Positions 11,002-22,558 of a stretch of DNA of 64,000 bases are shown piece by piece. Numbering within the stretch: the stretch's first letter is position 1; every line of letters begins with the position of its first letter. The notes below the pieces were generated by a model, which saw only the letters and a list, made by a program, of their open reading frames with translations, was not told the origin of the DNA and did not search any database. This DNA is from Haemaphysalis longicornis (taxonomy: Eukaryota; Arthropoda; Arachnida; Ixodida; Ixodidae): contig CM023454.1 of NCBI GenBank assembly GCA_013339765.2, positions 57,989,826 to 58,053,825 on the forward strand, read 5' to 3'. The translations under genes and the position numbers were made by a program.

Positions 11002-14000
11002 AGCTTTGACAGCGTTGCTTTAGAGTCCGCTATAAAATACTTCTTTTGTTGCACAAATTCACGTAAGGTGGATCTGGCTCACTAAAAACGCCTCAATTGG
11101 TTTTTAAAGATTGTGGTAACAGTTATGTAAACCAGTGAAGCGTACCTCCTAGCCGATGTCAATTGAAGAAAAACGTGTGGTAAGGTCATTTAGCGGGTTC
11201 CTGATAAACAGCGGAAAAAACGTAGTGTTTGAGCTGTGTACACCTAAAGGTGTACAGCTTGTAGGAACTAACATAAAGTACACTGGACGACTTCTCTGAG
11301 CCTGCAAGAACGCTGAAGAATTTTATTTCCTTTTTCTGCCAGCAATAGGTGTTCTAGAGGCAAAGTAAACAATTTTTTTTTCTCTCAGTTTTCGTGCATA
11401 CAAAAAAAATGTGTCAGATTTTTGTTTAAGACAAAGAGTACACTCTTTTTATTCGACCTGTTTTGGACTGATACATCTGCTTGCGTGTGCAGGTCAGTGA
11501 CCACCGCTTCCTTTTAATAAATGTCCAATTTCGGTAAAATCTACAATACCGTTCTCAACGTCCATGCAGGCACGTCCTTGCAGCAAACGCTGAAATATAG
11601 CTATTAAAAAAGCCCTCTATCTCGAGAAGATGACTTTCTCGCAACAAGTTCTTTTACATATAATGCTTAATGCTGGTTGAAAGCAGTAATCCTGATATTC
11701 GGATAGAAAACAAAACCGCATCATAATAAACACTTGTAAAAAAAGCCAGTTTACAGTTGCAAACTCCTAATTTCATATTTTTAGAAGCTGCACAAGGGTT
11801 AGTAAAGTTTTATATAAAAATTTCAACAACAAATTTGTCTGTACCACTACCAAACCCAGCCTTTTTCACAAATGACATGATGATGACACTCGCACGAACA
11901 TCGCAATTGTACAACTTTATTTGAGAAATATTTCTTCCATTGGGCAAAAGAATAAAATATATGTCAATATTCTCTCTTTTTAAATTATATTTTGTAATAT
12001 CGCTTCCTGAAAAACAGAAATAAAGCTATCGAACTAATTTATTTTCCTACAGTACTGCAAGTTTTTAGGAAAGTTTTTTTTTAATAACAACTGATGCTTG
12101 GCCGGTCACCAGATTTGGTATGCGCCATTATTAGAGGAAAAACAACAAGAACAACAAGTAGCCAAAGTTTCTTTAATAACTCCTAATCAAATTTTGGGAG
12201 CACATGAGCGCCGAATGTGCAAACCAGGCTCGCTAGAATGTGCCTAATTACTGAAGTAATACAAAACTACCTATAGTGAATACCGTTTTTAGAAAATAAA
12301 TTTAGCCTAGCCAGACAAAGATAGAGGGCTCAGCCCCGATTGGATTGAATATTTTCAAAACGTGCCCAAGATTTTTTTTAGAAACAAATTCCACTGAACA
12401 AAAATTCTAACCTTCCTCTTAAAAATAGGAAAACAAAATGGTCGTCGCTAGTACGCAATGTGACTTCACGCATTCTTGACATGTAATTAAAGCAGATTGC
12501 GCAGCGCTGTCACTCACTGCATTTTCATTTTGTGGTAGACACAGGGTTCAAATGTTACTCCTTTTAACTACAACATGTAAAACGATCTCAGCCTTGTGCA
12601 GTCATGTGTTGGTCACCATCAAGCCTTGCTTTATGTCAGTCACAGGGCTGCGTAGCGTTACCGTTAATGTATTGAAAGTAGGACATACAAATTCGCCAGT
12701 GACTGCGGACAAACAACCTTTAACCTCAATGAAAGAGTACAATAAAATGCATTAGCGGTGTGACAGATATACGCTTACGAAACTTTCCCATGCTGAGAAT
12801 GACTCTTTGGGGCCCTAAAATTTTACTTTTCTAGTGTAATGTTTATTGCCGCAGTAAATATAAATAGCCAATGAAATGCTACTTATGTATAAATAATTAT
12901 CCCCAAGTTAAAACAAAAATTTATATCTGCCCATATTCGCTGTGTCAACCGGGAATTAAATACTTTTATCTGTAATTTATGCTTCAATTCCGCAGGCACA
13001 GGTTTAAGTTTCCCCCGATCATTTATTGAATGATCAACGCAAATCGTTCGCCAGTTAGAAAAGTACACACGCTTTGCCCTGCCTACTTCCCGTCAATTCG
13101 AAAGTCTTTTTTATATTTTCGACAATCTGAGCTAAAGTAGACATTGACTAATATATATATATTTCTCAGGGCACTGCTGGCGGATTTTCGTAGTTGTGCT
13201 CATCTATACGTATTTAAAATAAAAATTCACTGTCATGTTGAGATAAACTTTTTACGCTTACTGAATGTATTGAAATATAATTTTAGAAGTGCCATTTACT
13301 GTGCTTCAGGAACGCGTAAAAGAGCACAAAAAAATGTAAATTTGGGAAAAAATTGAATTTCTATAGACAGCTGTTTGTATATGTCAAATTTCGTGTTTCA
13401 ATTGGGGCTTTTTCCAGTTACTTGAAAATACACATAAAGTACCAGTGTGATAGTGAAGAACATTGTTTTAACATAAAAACAAATGTTTTGTGGACACAAA
13501 AAAAACTAGCAGCAACCTTTTGTGCTTGAGGACCTACATTCCACGCATAGAAATACGCTCAATAACACAGAATTGAATGGAAGCTAATAATCTATAAGTA
13601 CTATCTAATCAATAAAAATTGGAACAGAATCGACATGTGGAAGAAAGGAAATATTGGCAAATTCCAAAAACAACTCCGTCGCGCCATCCTGTTTATTGAA
13701 GTATGTCTTCATGATTCGAGGGTATTTTTTCGTAGACTTTATTTCAAACACTCGTTTTAGGAACTAACTGACATTGACGCTGCGAGCTGTATTTTGGTTT
13801 TAAAAAAAGGGCGACACACAAATTATCAAAATACGGTCCACTCAATTGAGCTGCACACGCCTGAAGCAATGTCTCTAATAAAAACGGTGGCGATGAAGAG
13901 AGTGAAGTGAATGTCTTGAGGAAAGGCCACACATCTGGATGTCTTAGAAAAGAAGATCCCTTTCTTGATTTGATGCCCATCGCCTTCACCACAGGCTTCG
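11002..14000. other. AT-rich stretch without recognisable genes
   Basis: No coding similarity, element ends or RNA genes are visible. The longest open frames are under 85 residues and look random. Confidence 0.5.
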
Positions 14001-14103
14001 AGAGCAGGAAGGAGGAGCTATAAACTTTATTTCTATATTAGTTTGGTAGTATTTGCAATGGGGGGTCTCCTCAGTCCAGCCGTCCCAGGACGGGGGCTGC
14101 CAG
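14001..14103 (-). mobile_element. Possible 3' end of a non-LTR element
   Basis: Read on the minus strand, a GC-rich stretch (GTCCTGGGACGGCTGG) runs into an AATAAA polyadenylation-like signal near 14,030 and then a CTCCTTCC pyrimidine-rich end. This looks like a LINE 3' UTR tail. No coding sequence supports it, and it could instead be flanking sequence of the minisatellite unit to its right. Confidence 0.25.
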
Positions 14104-14115
14104 GCATAGGTCAGC

Positions 14116-14213
14116 GTACTCACTCGTGAGTACATTCATTTGTGCTCATTTGTACTCAAACTCACGAGTGAGTACGATGATGAGTGATTACACACCTAGA
14201 AATAAAAAGTGAG
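14116..14213. repeat. ACTCATGAGT-type minisatellite, left tract part 1
   Basis: Degenerate repeats of ACTCRYGAGT-like palindromes, for example CACTCGTGAGTAC and CTCACGAGTGAGTAC. The tract is interrupted at 14,214 by the TA target of the pogo-like element. Confidence 0.85.
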
Positions 14214-14379
14214 TACCGTATAAACCGGATTATAGGTCGACCCGGTATATAGGTCGACCCCCTACCTTGAGGTGGGAAATGTTGACAAAAAAAAATAATT
14301 CGGCAAAGAAGCGCACTCACAATGACTATATTTATTTTCGACGCCCGTCCGTCACTGCCACTCACTATGCCTGCCGAAG

Positions 14380-14583
14380 TCACTCGTCCGAGTTCTCAGA
14401 GTCGTCCGAGGATGACTGCTTCGCACTGTCATCTTCCATGCCATCAGGCGCGTTGCTGATGGAGCACTTCCTGAACGCTCGTGTAACCATGTCGTCAAGC
14501 AGCGACTGCCCAGAGAAGGACACCCAGCTTGATACGGTCGCAACCGGCCCGTATAGGTCTTTTTGTTGTCGCCGGCTATCCAC
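14380..14583 (-). pseudogene. Pogo-like transposase, C-terminal tail
   Basis: Immediately after the N-terminal remnant the minus strand encodes a segment with LYNEWI, SSWVSFSGQ, VTRAFRKCSISNA and a terminal acidic-serine stretch. This matches the end of Tigger/pogo transposases, where WV..AW, SF.KC.ISNALDG and an acidic tail follow the catalytic domain. The roughly 200-residue catalytic core normally between the two remnants is absent, so the deletion joined the two coding ends near 14,584. Confidence 0.7.
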
Positions 14584-14890
14584 TCATTGTACAGTTCGCG
14601 GAGCCCGTCCGCGCATGGCCTCCGGAGCGATCGTGAGCGAAGTTCCCGGACGAAGTTCCCAGACGAAGTCCGCCACTTTGTTCTCCAACTCGGGGTGCAC
14701 CGCTTGACCTCCACGGAATGATCGGTTTCGGGGACTGCACGCACACAGCTTAGCTTTCTGGCTCCGCAAGTACCGCACACTTTTCTCCGAAACGCCTAAC
14801 TGGCTTTGCGCCACCATATTGCCATTCTGCTCGCTGACTCAATCGCCGTCAGCTTAAACGCCGCGGTGAACTGGCGTCGACTGCCGCCAC
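14584..14890 (-). pseudogene. Pogo-like transposase, N-terminal DNA-binding part
   Basis: Reading leftwards, the minus strand encodes SRRQFTAAFKLTAIE, then in a second frame AQSQLGVSEKSVRYLRSQK, then a segment ending HPELENKVADFVWELR. This order matches the psq/CENP-B-type helix-turn-helix of pogo and Tigger transposases, which bind the terminal repeats. One frameshift lies near 14,810. The coding sequence then stops matching the family at 14,584, where the catalytic domain should begin. Confidence 0.75.
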
Positions 14891-15160
14891 TCAACTCGGA
14901 ACAGAGACGTACAGAAATGTACGCACGCACGCATAATAAACGAGTAAAAGACGAAAGACTATAGTAAAGCGAAATCAAATAAAGGCCTGATAGTGCGAAA
15001 GAGCAGTCCGACATGAATGGCGATGGCGACGGACTGCGCTTGCACATTGTTGCCAGACAACGATTGACATTCTGCCAATGACCGCTATATATGACGAGGG
15101 GTAACTTTTGTGCGAATTTTTTCGGAAAAAAACTCGACCTATATTCCGGTTTATACGGTA

Positions 15161-15302
15161 CCCTGACGATTGAGTACAGCGGTAAGTTCACTACTCGTTT
15201 GTAATGTACTTATGAGTACACTACTCATGAGTATGAGTTCTCATTATTACAGTATTCATAAGTATGAGTACTCATGAGTTTGAGTACTATCGAGTATCAG
15301 TA
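15161..15302. repeat. ACTCATGAGT-type minisatellite, left tract part 2
   Basis: Continues the left tract after the pogo-like insertion, with units such as TACTTATGAGTACACTACTCATGAGTA cut here to TACTCATGAGTA and TACTCATGAGTTTGAGTAC. It ends with GAGTATCAGTA (15,292-15,302), which is also the left target duplication of the RTE element. Confidence 0.85.
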
Positions 15303-18300
15303 TCCATCAGGAAAAAAAACCGCGTATTGATGGAATTGCACAAAGGGGCTTGGGGTGCGGCCTGACCCCTGCGACCATTGCCGTAATGCACTCCCTCAGC
15401 AGAGCAGGATTGGCCACCCTGGTGTAGTAACGGCCACAACCTCCCATGAATACGCGAATTAACCCTCGGCCCTCAGTACCCAGCGGCTGCGAAGCAACAG
15501 ACCACGGCGACGGAGAGACCTGTGACGCAGCAGAGGGTGCTAAGAATCCCTGCATCCGGACAGGCCGCCAATGGAATCTGAACCTGGCAACGTTTAATGC
15601 GCGAACCTTATCTAGCGAAGCAAGTCTCCAGGTGTTGTTTGAGGAACTAGAGGGTAATAAATGGGATGTAATGGGGCTTAGCGAAGTTAGAAGGGCAGGC
15701 GAAGCCTTTAAGGTGCTAAAAAATGGACACGTCTTATGGTCTAGAGTACAGAAGAGAACTGGGAGTTGGATTTCTAGTGAATAAAAGCATAGCTGGCAAC
15801 ATAGGCGAATACTATAGAATTAACGAAAGGGCAACAGGTCTTGTAATTAGGCTCAATAAGAGGTACAAGCTCAAGGTGGTGCAGTGCTACGCGCGCACAT
15901 CCAGCCACGAGGACCAAGTAGTGGAACGCTTCTATGAACACGTGGAATCGGCAATAGCTAAAGTAAAAACACAGTATACCCTAGTTATGGGGGACTTCAA
16001 TGCTAAAGTAGGCAAGAATCAGGCTGAGATAGGGCAGTGGGGAACTATGGTCTGGGCTGTCAAAATAGCAGGAGGGGACATTGCAGTTGAGTTTGCAGAA
16101 TGGAATAGCCTACGCATAATGTATACCTTCTTCTGTAAACGGGAGAGTCGGAAGTTGACCTGGAGGAGCCCGAATGGAGAGCACAAAAATGAAATGAACT
16201 TCATATTGTGTGATAACCCTGGCGTCGTGCAGGATGTGGAAGTGCTCGGAAGGGTAAGGTGTAGTGACCACCGAATGGTAACATCTCGAATTAGGCTAGG
16301 TTTGAGGAGGGACCACAACAAGCTAGTGCGAAAGAAGGCTATAAATGAGCTAACAGCAAGACGTAAAGTAGAAGAATTCAGGATCGCACTGCAGAACCGA
16401 TATTCTGGTCTTAACGAGGAAGCCAAGCCTACGACACAGGAAGCGACGAGCTTACACGCATTATCAAGGAGTGTGCAGTAGAAGTCGGGGGCACTATGGC
16501 TAGACAGGATACTGGTAAACGTTCACAGGAGACGAAAGATCTAATCCGGAAACGGCAAACCATGACAATCTCTACCGCAGCTGACAGAACAGAACTAGCG
16601 GAGCTCTCGAAGTTAATCAATAGACGTAAGAAAGCTGACATACGGAAGTATAAAATGGAGGGGATCGAATACGCTGTAAAAAACTGGAGGTAACCTGAAA
16701 GCAGTGAAGAGACGTCTTGGCCCGGGCGAAAATCAGATGTATGGACTTAAGGATAAGCAAGGCAATGCCATCACAAAGAGGGATAAAATAGTCACACTGG
16801 CCGAGGAGTTCTATAGGAATCCGTACAGTACCCGGGAAATCCAGGATAATGCCGAACGAGACAGTAGTTCAGAGGAGATAGACATCCCACCAGTAACGAC
16901 CGCAGAAGTAAGAAAGGCTTTGAAAGAAATTAAAGGGGGCAAAGCACCTGGTGAGGATCAGATAACCGCAGACCTCTTGAAGGATGGCGGAGAAATTGTA
17001 CTTGGAAAACTGGCAAACCTGTAAACGCAATGCCTAATGACAGCAATGGTACTGGAATCTTGGAATAACGCGAGCATCATCCTAATCCATAAGAAAGGCG
17101 ACACGAAGGACTTGAAAAATTACAGGCCGATCAGCTTACTGTATGTCGTCTGCAAGGTATTTACCAAAGTTATCGCTAACCAAATTTCTGCAACCTTGAA
17201 TTTCAGTCAACCTAAAGAACAAGCAGGGTTCCGTAAAGGTTATTCAACAAAAGACCATATTCACATGATCAATAAGTGATAGAGAAGTGCGCTGAGTATA
17301 CTTAACCCCTATATATAGCCTTCATAGATTATGAGAAAGCATTTGACTCGGTCGAAACCCTAGCAGTCATTCAGGCATTACGGAACCAGGGGGGTAGATG
17401 AGCATTATGTGAGAATACTAAAGGATATCTACAATGGGTCTACAGCTACCATCATCCTCCATAGGGAAAGCAGTAAAATACCTATAAGAAAGGGTGTCAG
17501 ACAAGGAGACACAATCTCTCCAAGGTTATTACAGCATGTTTACAAGAAGTATTCAGAACATTGGATTGGGAACAGGTGGGGGTATGGGTTAATAGGGAAT
17601 ATCTCAGTAACCTCAGATTTGCTGATGACGTTGCATTGCTAAGTAACTGGGGGGACGAATTGCAAAGCATGCTTTCCGCACTGTGCGAACCGAGTAGAAC
17701 CGTGGGCCTGAAAATTAATATGTAGAAAACTAAAGTAATGATGAATAACCAAGGGACAGCACAGCGGTTTGACATAGGTGGCGAGGCAGTGGAAGTGGTA
17801 AGCGAATATATCTACTTAGGCCAAGTTGTGATCCCAGATCTCAACCACGAGGCAGATATAATTAGAAGGATCAGAATGGGGTGGGGTGCATATGGCAGAC
17901 ATTCTCAGATAATGAATAGCAGACTACCATTGTCGCTGAAGAAGAAAGTGTATGACAGCTGCATCTTACCGGTACTCACCTACAGGGCAGAAGCTTGGAG
18001 GCTCACTAAGAAGGTTCAACTTAAATTGAGAACGACTCAGCGGGCAATGGAGCGGAAAATGATAGGTGTAACATTAAGAGACAAGAAGAGAGCGGAGTGG
18101 GTCAGGGTGCAAACTGGTGTTAAAGATATATTAGTAGAAATTAAGAAGAAGAAATGGACGTGGGCAGGGCATGTAATGAGAAGGCAAGATAACCGCTGGT
18201 CATTAAAGGTTACAGAGTGGGTCCCTACAGAAGGCAAGCGTGGCAGGGGGCGGCAGAAAGTTAGATGGGCTGATGAGATCAAGAAGTTTGCGGGGATAAA

Positions 18301-18401
18301 TTGGTCACAGTTGGCACATGACCGAGGTAATTGGAGAATAATGGGAGAGGCCTTTGCCCTGCAGTGGGCATAGATAGGCTGGTGATGATGATGATGACTA
18401 T
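15303..18401 (+). mobile_element. RTE-like non-LTR retrotransposon
   Basis: A plus-strand APE-type LINE with endonuclease and RT, ending in a short (GAT)n tail near 18,382-18,397, typical of RTE elements. An 11-bp repeat GAGTATCAGTA (15,292-15,302 and 18,402-18,412) flanks it. The flanks are themselves minisatellite, so a chance match is possible. The coding region is broken by several frameshifts. The insertion splits the left ACTCATGAGT tract. Confidence 0.82.
15446..18373 (+). pseudogene. RTE-like endonuclease-reverse transcriptase, frameshifted
   Basis: The endonuclease begins with LNLATFNARTL (near 15,580) and continues in the next frame through VMGDFNAKVG (near 15,990) to a CSDHRMV motif (near 16,260). 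The RT follows with GGKAPGEDQI (near 16,940), NYRPISLL, QAGFRKGYSTKDH (near 17,225), RQGDTISP (near 17,500), and LRFADDVALLS near 17,610, where the catalytic FADD is intact. The C-terminal block (17,738-18,373) carries WAGHVMRR, GRGRQKVRWADE and ends FALQWA, typical of RTE-clade proteins. At least four frame changes and internal stops make the copy inactive. Confidence 0.85.
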
Positions 18402-18560
18402 GAGTATCAGTACTGATGAGTACTCAGTACTCGTGAGTACACAGTACTAATGAGTACTATACTTATGAATACTGGTTTTGCGAGTGCTTGCACTCTTAAG
18501 TTTATGCACTCGTGAGTACACTAGTGCAAACAAGTTTAATCACGAGGTCGAGTTCGGTCG
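18402..18560. repeat. ACTCATGAGT-type minisatellite, left tract part 3
   Basis: Continues after the RTE insertion, with TACTGATGAGTACTCAGTAC, CTCGTGAGTACACAGTAC and further decayed units up to about 18,545. Confidence 0.8.
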
Positions 18561-20860
18561 CGCGTGCACGACTCGCAAACATTTAGCGGTGCCGCTGTGC
18601 AGCTTAACTCTCAAGGATGGCAAAATAAACAACGAAAACTGCACCTTCCCCCTTTCGCGGTTCGTGTTTGGCGCTGTAAGCGTTTCTCGGCGGTCGCTCG
18701 CAAAGGGGTCATGGTGAAGAGGGAAAAACGAGGGGTGAAGGCCCGGAGGGAAACGCGGCTGAAGTTTCTCTTCTCCTATGGTACATGTTGACTGTCGCAG
18801 TTATTTTTGTTGACGCACCTTGTGAACGCGTGGCGGCTTCATTGCGCTTGCTCCCTTGCAGTTGTTTTACGGGAGAGGCGGTGGAGGCTGCTAACAATGC
18901 ACGCACTAGGCGTATTGAAGTCCCTCTTTTTCGGTCTTCAGAAGTTTCCGTAGACACATCACACGCTGTATGGTCGTTTCGTGAGCGGAACAGCTCATTT
19001 CAACAGTCGCAGTTAATTTACGTAACTCGCGTCAAACCGACTTCGTTGTTTTTAACGTCTGTCTCACCGAAATTGTCCTTACCATTCCGCTGTCCGTATT
19101 CGAGCTACCATTCGGCTGATGTACGTGCACCCATATGGGTTTATTAGGTTCCCGTTTTGAAACATTTTGCTCACGTTCGCTAGTAATATGGTCTCGTGTA
19201 GTGCCATTTGCAAGTGAGCATATAGCCCCACCGTACAGGCGCGGCGGCGGAATTTGCCCGAGCAATGGAAATAAAATATCAGAGTACACCTACGCACGTT
19301 TGTGAGTTGTGAATCGGACATCATAATATCCAGTTGAATGCGTGCGACGCCTTGTTTAGCCTCGCATATTTTGTCGAAGTGCTCTGGCATCTTGCCGCTA
19401 AAGGAGCGTCTTGCTTTCGAATTGCTTTACCTTCGAGTGGCAACCCCATTCGCCGCTTCTCGTTTATGCCACCGTGGAACGAGGGCGCTGACGATAACGG
19501 TGAATTTCGGTGGTTTTTATTCCCCTACCTTCACTACTGTTTACAGGCGGGGCGACCAGCCCACGCTAGCAGCTACTGCCGAGTTTAAGCTCGCACTGTG
19601 GGAGGCCTCATGAAGGAATTGTTTTGAAATGATGAACGCCAACGCCAGACGCCGGGATTGTCGCTAAAGCTCGCGTCTTGGAACGTCTCGTATAACATGT
19701 GGATAGCACATAACGGCGCCACCGCACTTTTTGATCAATCGCTGTCAGCTTCATCTGCACTGCTCGAGATAAGAGCTGCAGATTTCAACTGTGCAACCAA
19801 CGCACCAAAATGGCAATACAGTGACGGCAGTGCAAGCTATCACGCATTCCGAAAAACGCGTCTGCAAACTTTGTTCTCGAGTACACGAAGCACGGCAGTG
19901 CAGCTCGACACTGCTGTAACGGCTGAAAAGCACCGGCAGCAAGTGGGTGCCCTGTGGCCCTCGACTGCGAGCGATACCGTCTACACGCCCCCCCCCCCTC
20001 CGAACAAACACACACACACTGTTTGGACTGGGCCATTCCAGCTCAGTGACCACTGTTGCGACGTTGCCCTGCTCAGTCCGCCACCGACACGGCGCAGAGC
20101 AGAGCAATAAACTCGTCGAGGCGACGGTGATTTTAAGCTGCCTTTATATACAATATATACAGAGGTAGCAAGAGAGTTGTGTGGCTGGCAGAAAGGCGAT
20201 AGCACTTCTCGACTCAGTGCCTCCGATGAAATGGCCCCGCACAGCCGCTGCTTCAGGGCTGGTTTTATACCCCCGGGGTTCCGCCGCAGCCGCGAGCAGT
20301 TGGAATCTTTCCAACCAGGACTATCACTGGTCGCAGTTTGAAGGCTAAGTGATTGCATCAGCCGAGCCATGACAGGAAAGGGAAGGCGACTCAGCGGCGC
20401 CGTCGCAAGGGTCTACTCGCGGCGTGTCTTTTTCGCGCCGGTCGTCCCAGGCATATTTTGGTGCTGCCATCCCGATGGGAAAAGGAGAGTAGACTCGGCG
20501 GCGCCGTGTGCTGTCAATAGCGGCACGTCTGCCGGGGGCTGTTTGACCGAGGCGCGAATTGGGCCCAACGTCGGCGCGTCGCCAGGTGCAGCAAATTTGT
20601 GACGGGCGCTCTGGTTAACCGCACACACACGCCCACAAAAATTAGTGGTTAAAGTGAGACCCGTGTGGGTGTTGACCGTGTTGTTTACGGAAATAGACAC
20701 AACCACGCGTAGCGCCCTGTCCTGTCTCTTTCTCACGACGGGACCTCCCTCTTTGGCTTTTCGCGCGGTAGCCGGTTTTCGTCTTTCTGTTTATCCGTTA
20801 CCTTGCGGGTTGGCGGCGGTTGCGAGGGGGACGGTTGCGCAATGTTCGCAGAATACCGAA
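18561..20860. other. GC-richer stretch without recognisable genes
   Basis: I identify no protein here. Open frames of 80-150 residues occur on both strands, but none carries a motif I know. A (CA)n and C10 run lie near 19,985-20,020. A minus-strand TATA-like block is listed separately. This is one half of the unassigned core between the two minisatellite tracts. Confidence 0.5.
20263..20269 (-). promoter_or_regulatory. Candidate TATA box, possibly within an LTR-like sequence
   Basis: The minus strand reads GGGGGTATAAAACCAGCCC, a strong TATA context. About 150 nt downstream follows a second TATATA/AATAAA-poor block ending in GTTTATTGCTC (near 20,105). A TATA box followed at that distance by a polyadenylation-like end is the layout of a short LTR or of a small promoter-plus-5'-UTR unit. 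No matching second LTR exists in the window, so this is a weak call. Confidence 0.3.
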
Positions 20861-20899
20861 CAGTGGCGGCAGCCCCCGCACGGGGCACCTTGAGCAATC

Positions 20900-22524
20900 T
20901 TGGTGACGGTACTGGCGATACCGCGGACCCCGAGCCCCCAAACGTACGCTGGATCCAACCGTGGCAATGTGTTTATAGGTGGAGGGTTAGAAACCACGAA
21001 CGGTGGCCGTCGGAGCCCAGGTCAAGCTCCGGCGGATGGGCTCCCTGTCTGTTCACCAGGCAGGGAGCTCCGGGACCTCTTCGACTACCAGGGTAAGGTC
21101 AAAGAAGAAAGTACCCCCGTCTCCCTGCTTTCCAATGTGTCATATGGCATTTTCTAACCCCCCCCCCCCAAACGTGATCGGTCCCTGAAAAGGGGCCGCA
21201 CCGAAGTATCTTTTCCTCCTTTGTCTTCGATCTCCATTCCAAAGCCCGATAATTTCTCGCGCTTCCTGGTAATGGAATCCCTAGATAAATCAAAACCCAT
21301 CACTTCCCAGTCTGTCTTTCTCATTTCCAAGTTTCTTGAAAGCCTTGTAGGCAAATCGTACAAGGCTAAAAAGCTCACAACCGGAGAAGTTCTAATAGAA
21401 GTCCAAAACAAACAACAATCCTGTAACCTCTTGAAACAAACGCGCATGGTCGATGTTGATATCAAGATCACGCCCCATCGCAGTCTGAATAGCTGCCAGG
21501 GCGTCATCTCTGATAGAGATCTAATAAATGAGACTGAAGCAGATCTGCTTGACGGCCTTCGCGATCAGGGCGTGACAGCAGTGCGGCGAATCGCGATACG
21601 CCGAAACGATCAAATTATACCTACCAAACACATCATCTTGACGTTTGACCGCTCAACACTTCCTGAGTCGGTCAACGCAGGCTTCATGAGATGTCCGGTC
21701 CGACCCTACGTGCCAAACCCACGCCGCTGCTTCAAGTGTCAGCGGTTTGCGCAGGGCACAACCTATTGCCGTGGTAAACCGACGTGCGCAAAATGTGCAG
21801 CACACGATCACCTAACCAACAATTGCGAATCCGAGAGCTTCACCTGTGCGAACTGCCAGGGACCGCACGCTGCTTATTCCAGGAGCTGCGAAAAATTCAA
21901 ACAAGAAAAACATATCATTGCCTTGAAAGTAAACGAGAACATCACCTCCCCAGAGGCGCGAAAGAGGTTCGCCTCTTTCCCCCTGGGCAGGTACGCCGAC
22001 GCGGCTCGCCGGGGGGCGGAGCGGCGTCTGGTTTCGGCGGGGACCCAGTACCGAGAGTCGGACTTGGTCCCGCCTCTTTCCCCCCCCCCTGGGTTGCCTC
22101 TTGCAGCCCAACCCGCCTCCGCACCGCTCGCTGAGCCAGCGCGGCTGTGGGGGTATCCACGTCCGGTGGGGATGCCGCTGCACCCACCGTTTCCCCCTCT
22201 CCACCGGCCCCAAGCACACGCGAGGGCCCGAACGAGATGGAGACGGAGGCAGTCGCAGCGACCCCCTCCGCCGCCTCACTGCCTGTGCCATCTGTGGTGC
22301 TCCCCACGCCTTCGGCACTGGCAGCGCAGGCAAAGAACACCCGAAAGGGTACCATGTCAAGGGGGCCCAGTCCGCTGGGCACCCCCTTGCCTTCAGATGA
22401 CGACATGGACGTCGAGCCCTTCCGGCTTTCATCGCAACAGAAGGAACCGGCTGCGACGTCCAGGTCAGTAGAGAAGGTCAGAAAACCCCTTCCAAAAGTG
22501 CAAGCCCCGAAAGAGCCTACATAA
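20900..22524 (+). pseudogene. I copy 1 ORF1, gag-like zinc-knuckle protein
   Basis: Binds element RNA. The N-terminal part (20,900-21,157) ends in a stop just before a C run near 21,160. The main part from about 21,170 to 22,090 carries PDNFSRFLVMES, ILTFDRSTLPESVNAGF, then three Cys-rich knuckles: CFKCQRFAQGTTYC (Cys replacing the usual final His-Cys order), CAKCAAHDHLTNNC and CANCQGPHAAYSRSC. A second C run near 22,080 shifts the frame; the proline-rich C-terminus continues in another frame to the stop at 22,524. Both breaks fall at C homopolymers, so they may be slippage or sequencing indels. Copy 2 encodes the same protein. Confidence 0.8.
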
Positions 22525-22558
22525 ATAGTCACACTCCAGTAGCTCTGAACACATAATA

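Larger units (their letters stand above)
14216..15158 (-). mobile_element. Pogo/Tigger-like DNA transposon, internally deleted
   Basis: A 943-bp element with 25-bp terminal inverted repeats (left end CCGTATAAACCGGA, right end its reverse complement). I count a single mismatch between the 25-bp ends. It is flanked by TA at 14,214-14,215 and 15,159-15,160, the target site of Tc1/mariner/pogo transposons. Inside, on the minus strand, are the N-terminal helix-turn-helix part and the extreme C-terminal tail of a pogo transposase, but not the catalytic DDD/DDE core. It is therefore non-autonomous. It sits inside the minisatellite tract, so it is younger than that tract. A subterminal ATAGGTCGACCC repeat is also present near the left end. 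Confidence 0.88.

Noticed and set aside
19658..20110. 150-residue plus-strand open frame in the core between the arrays
   Set aside because: Overlapping open frames occur in other phases and strands, as expected for GC-rich DNA, and no motif is visible.
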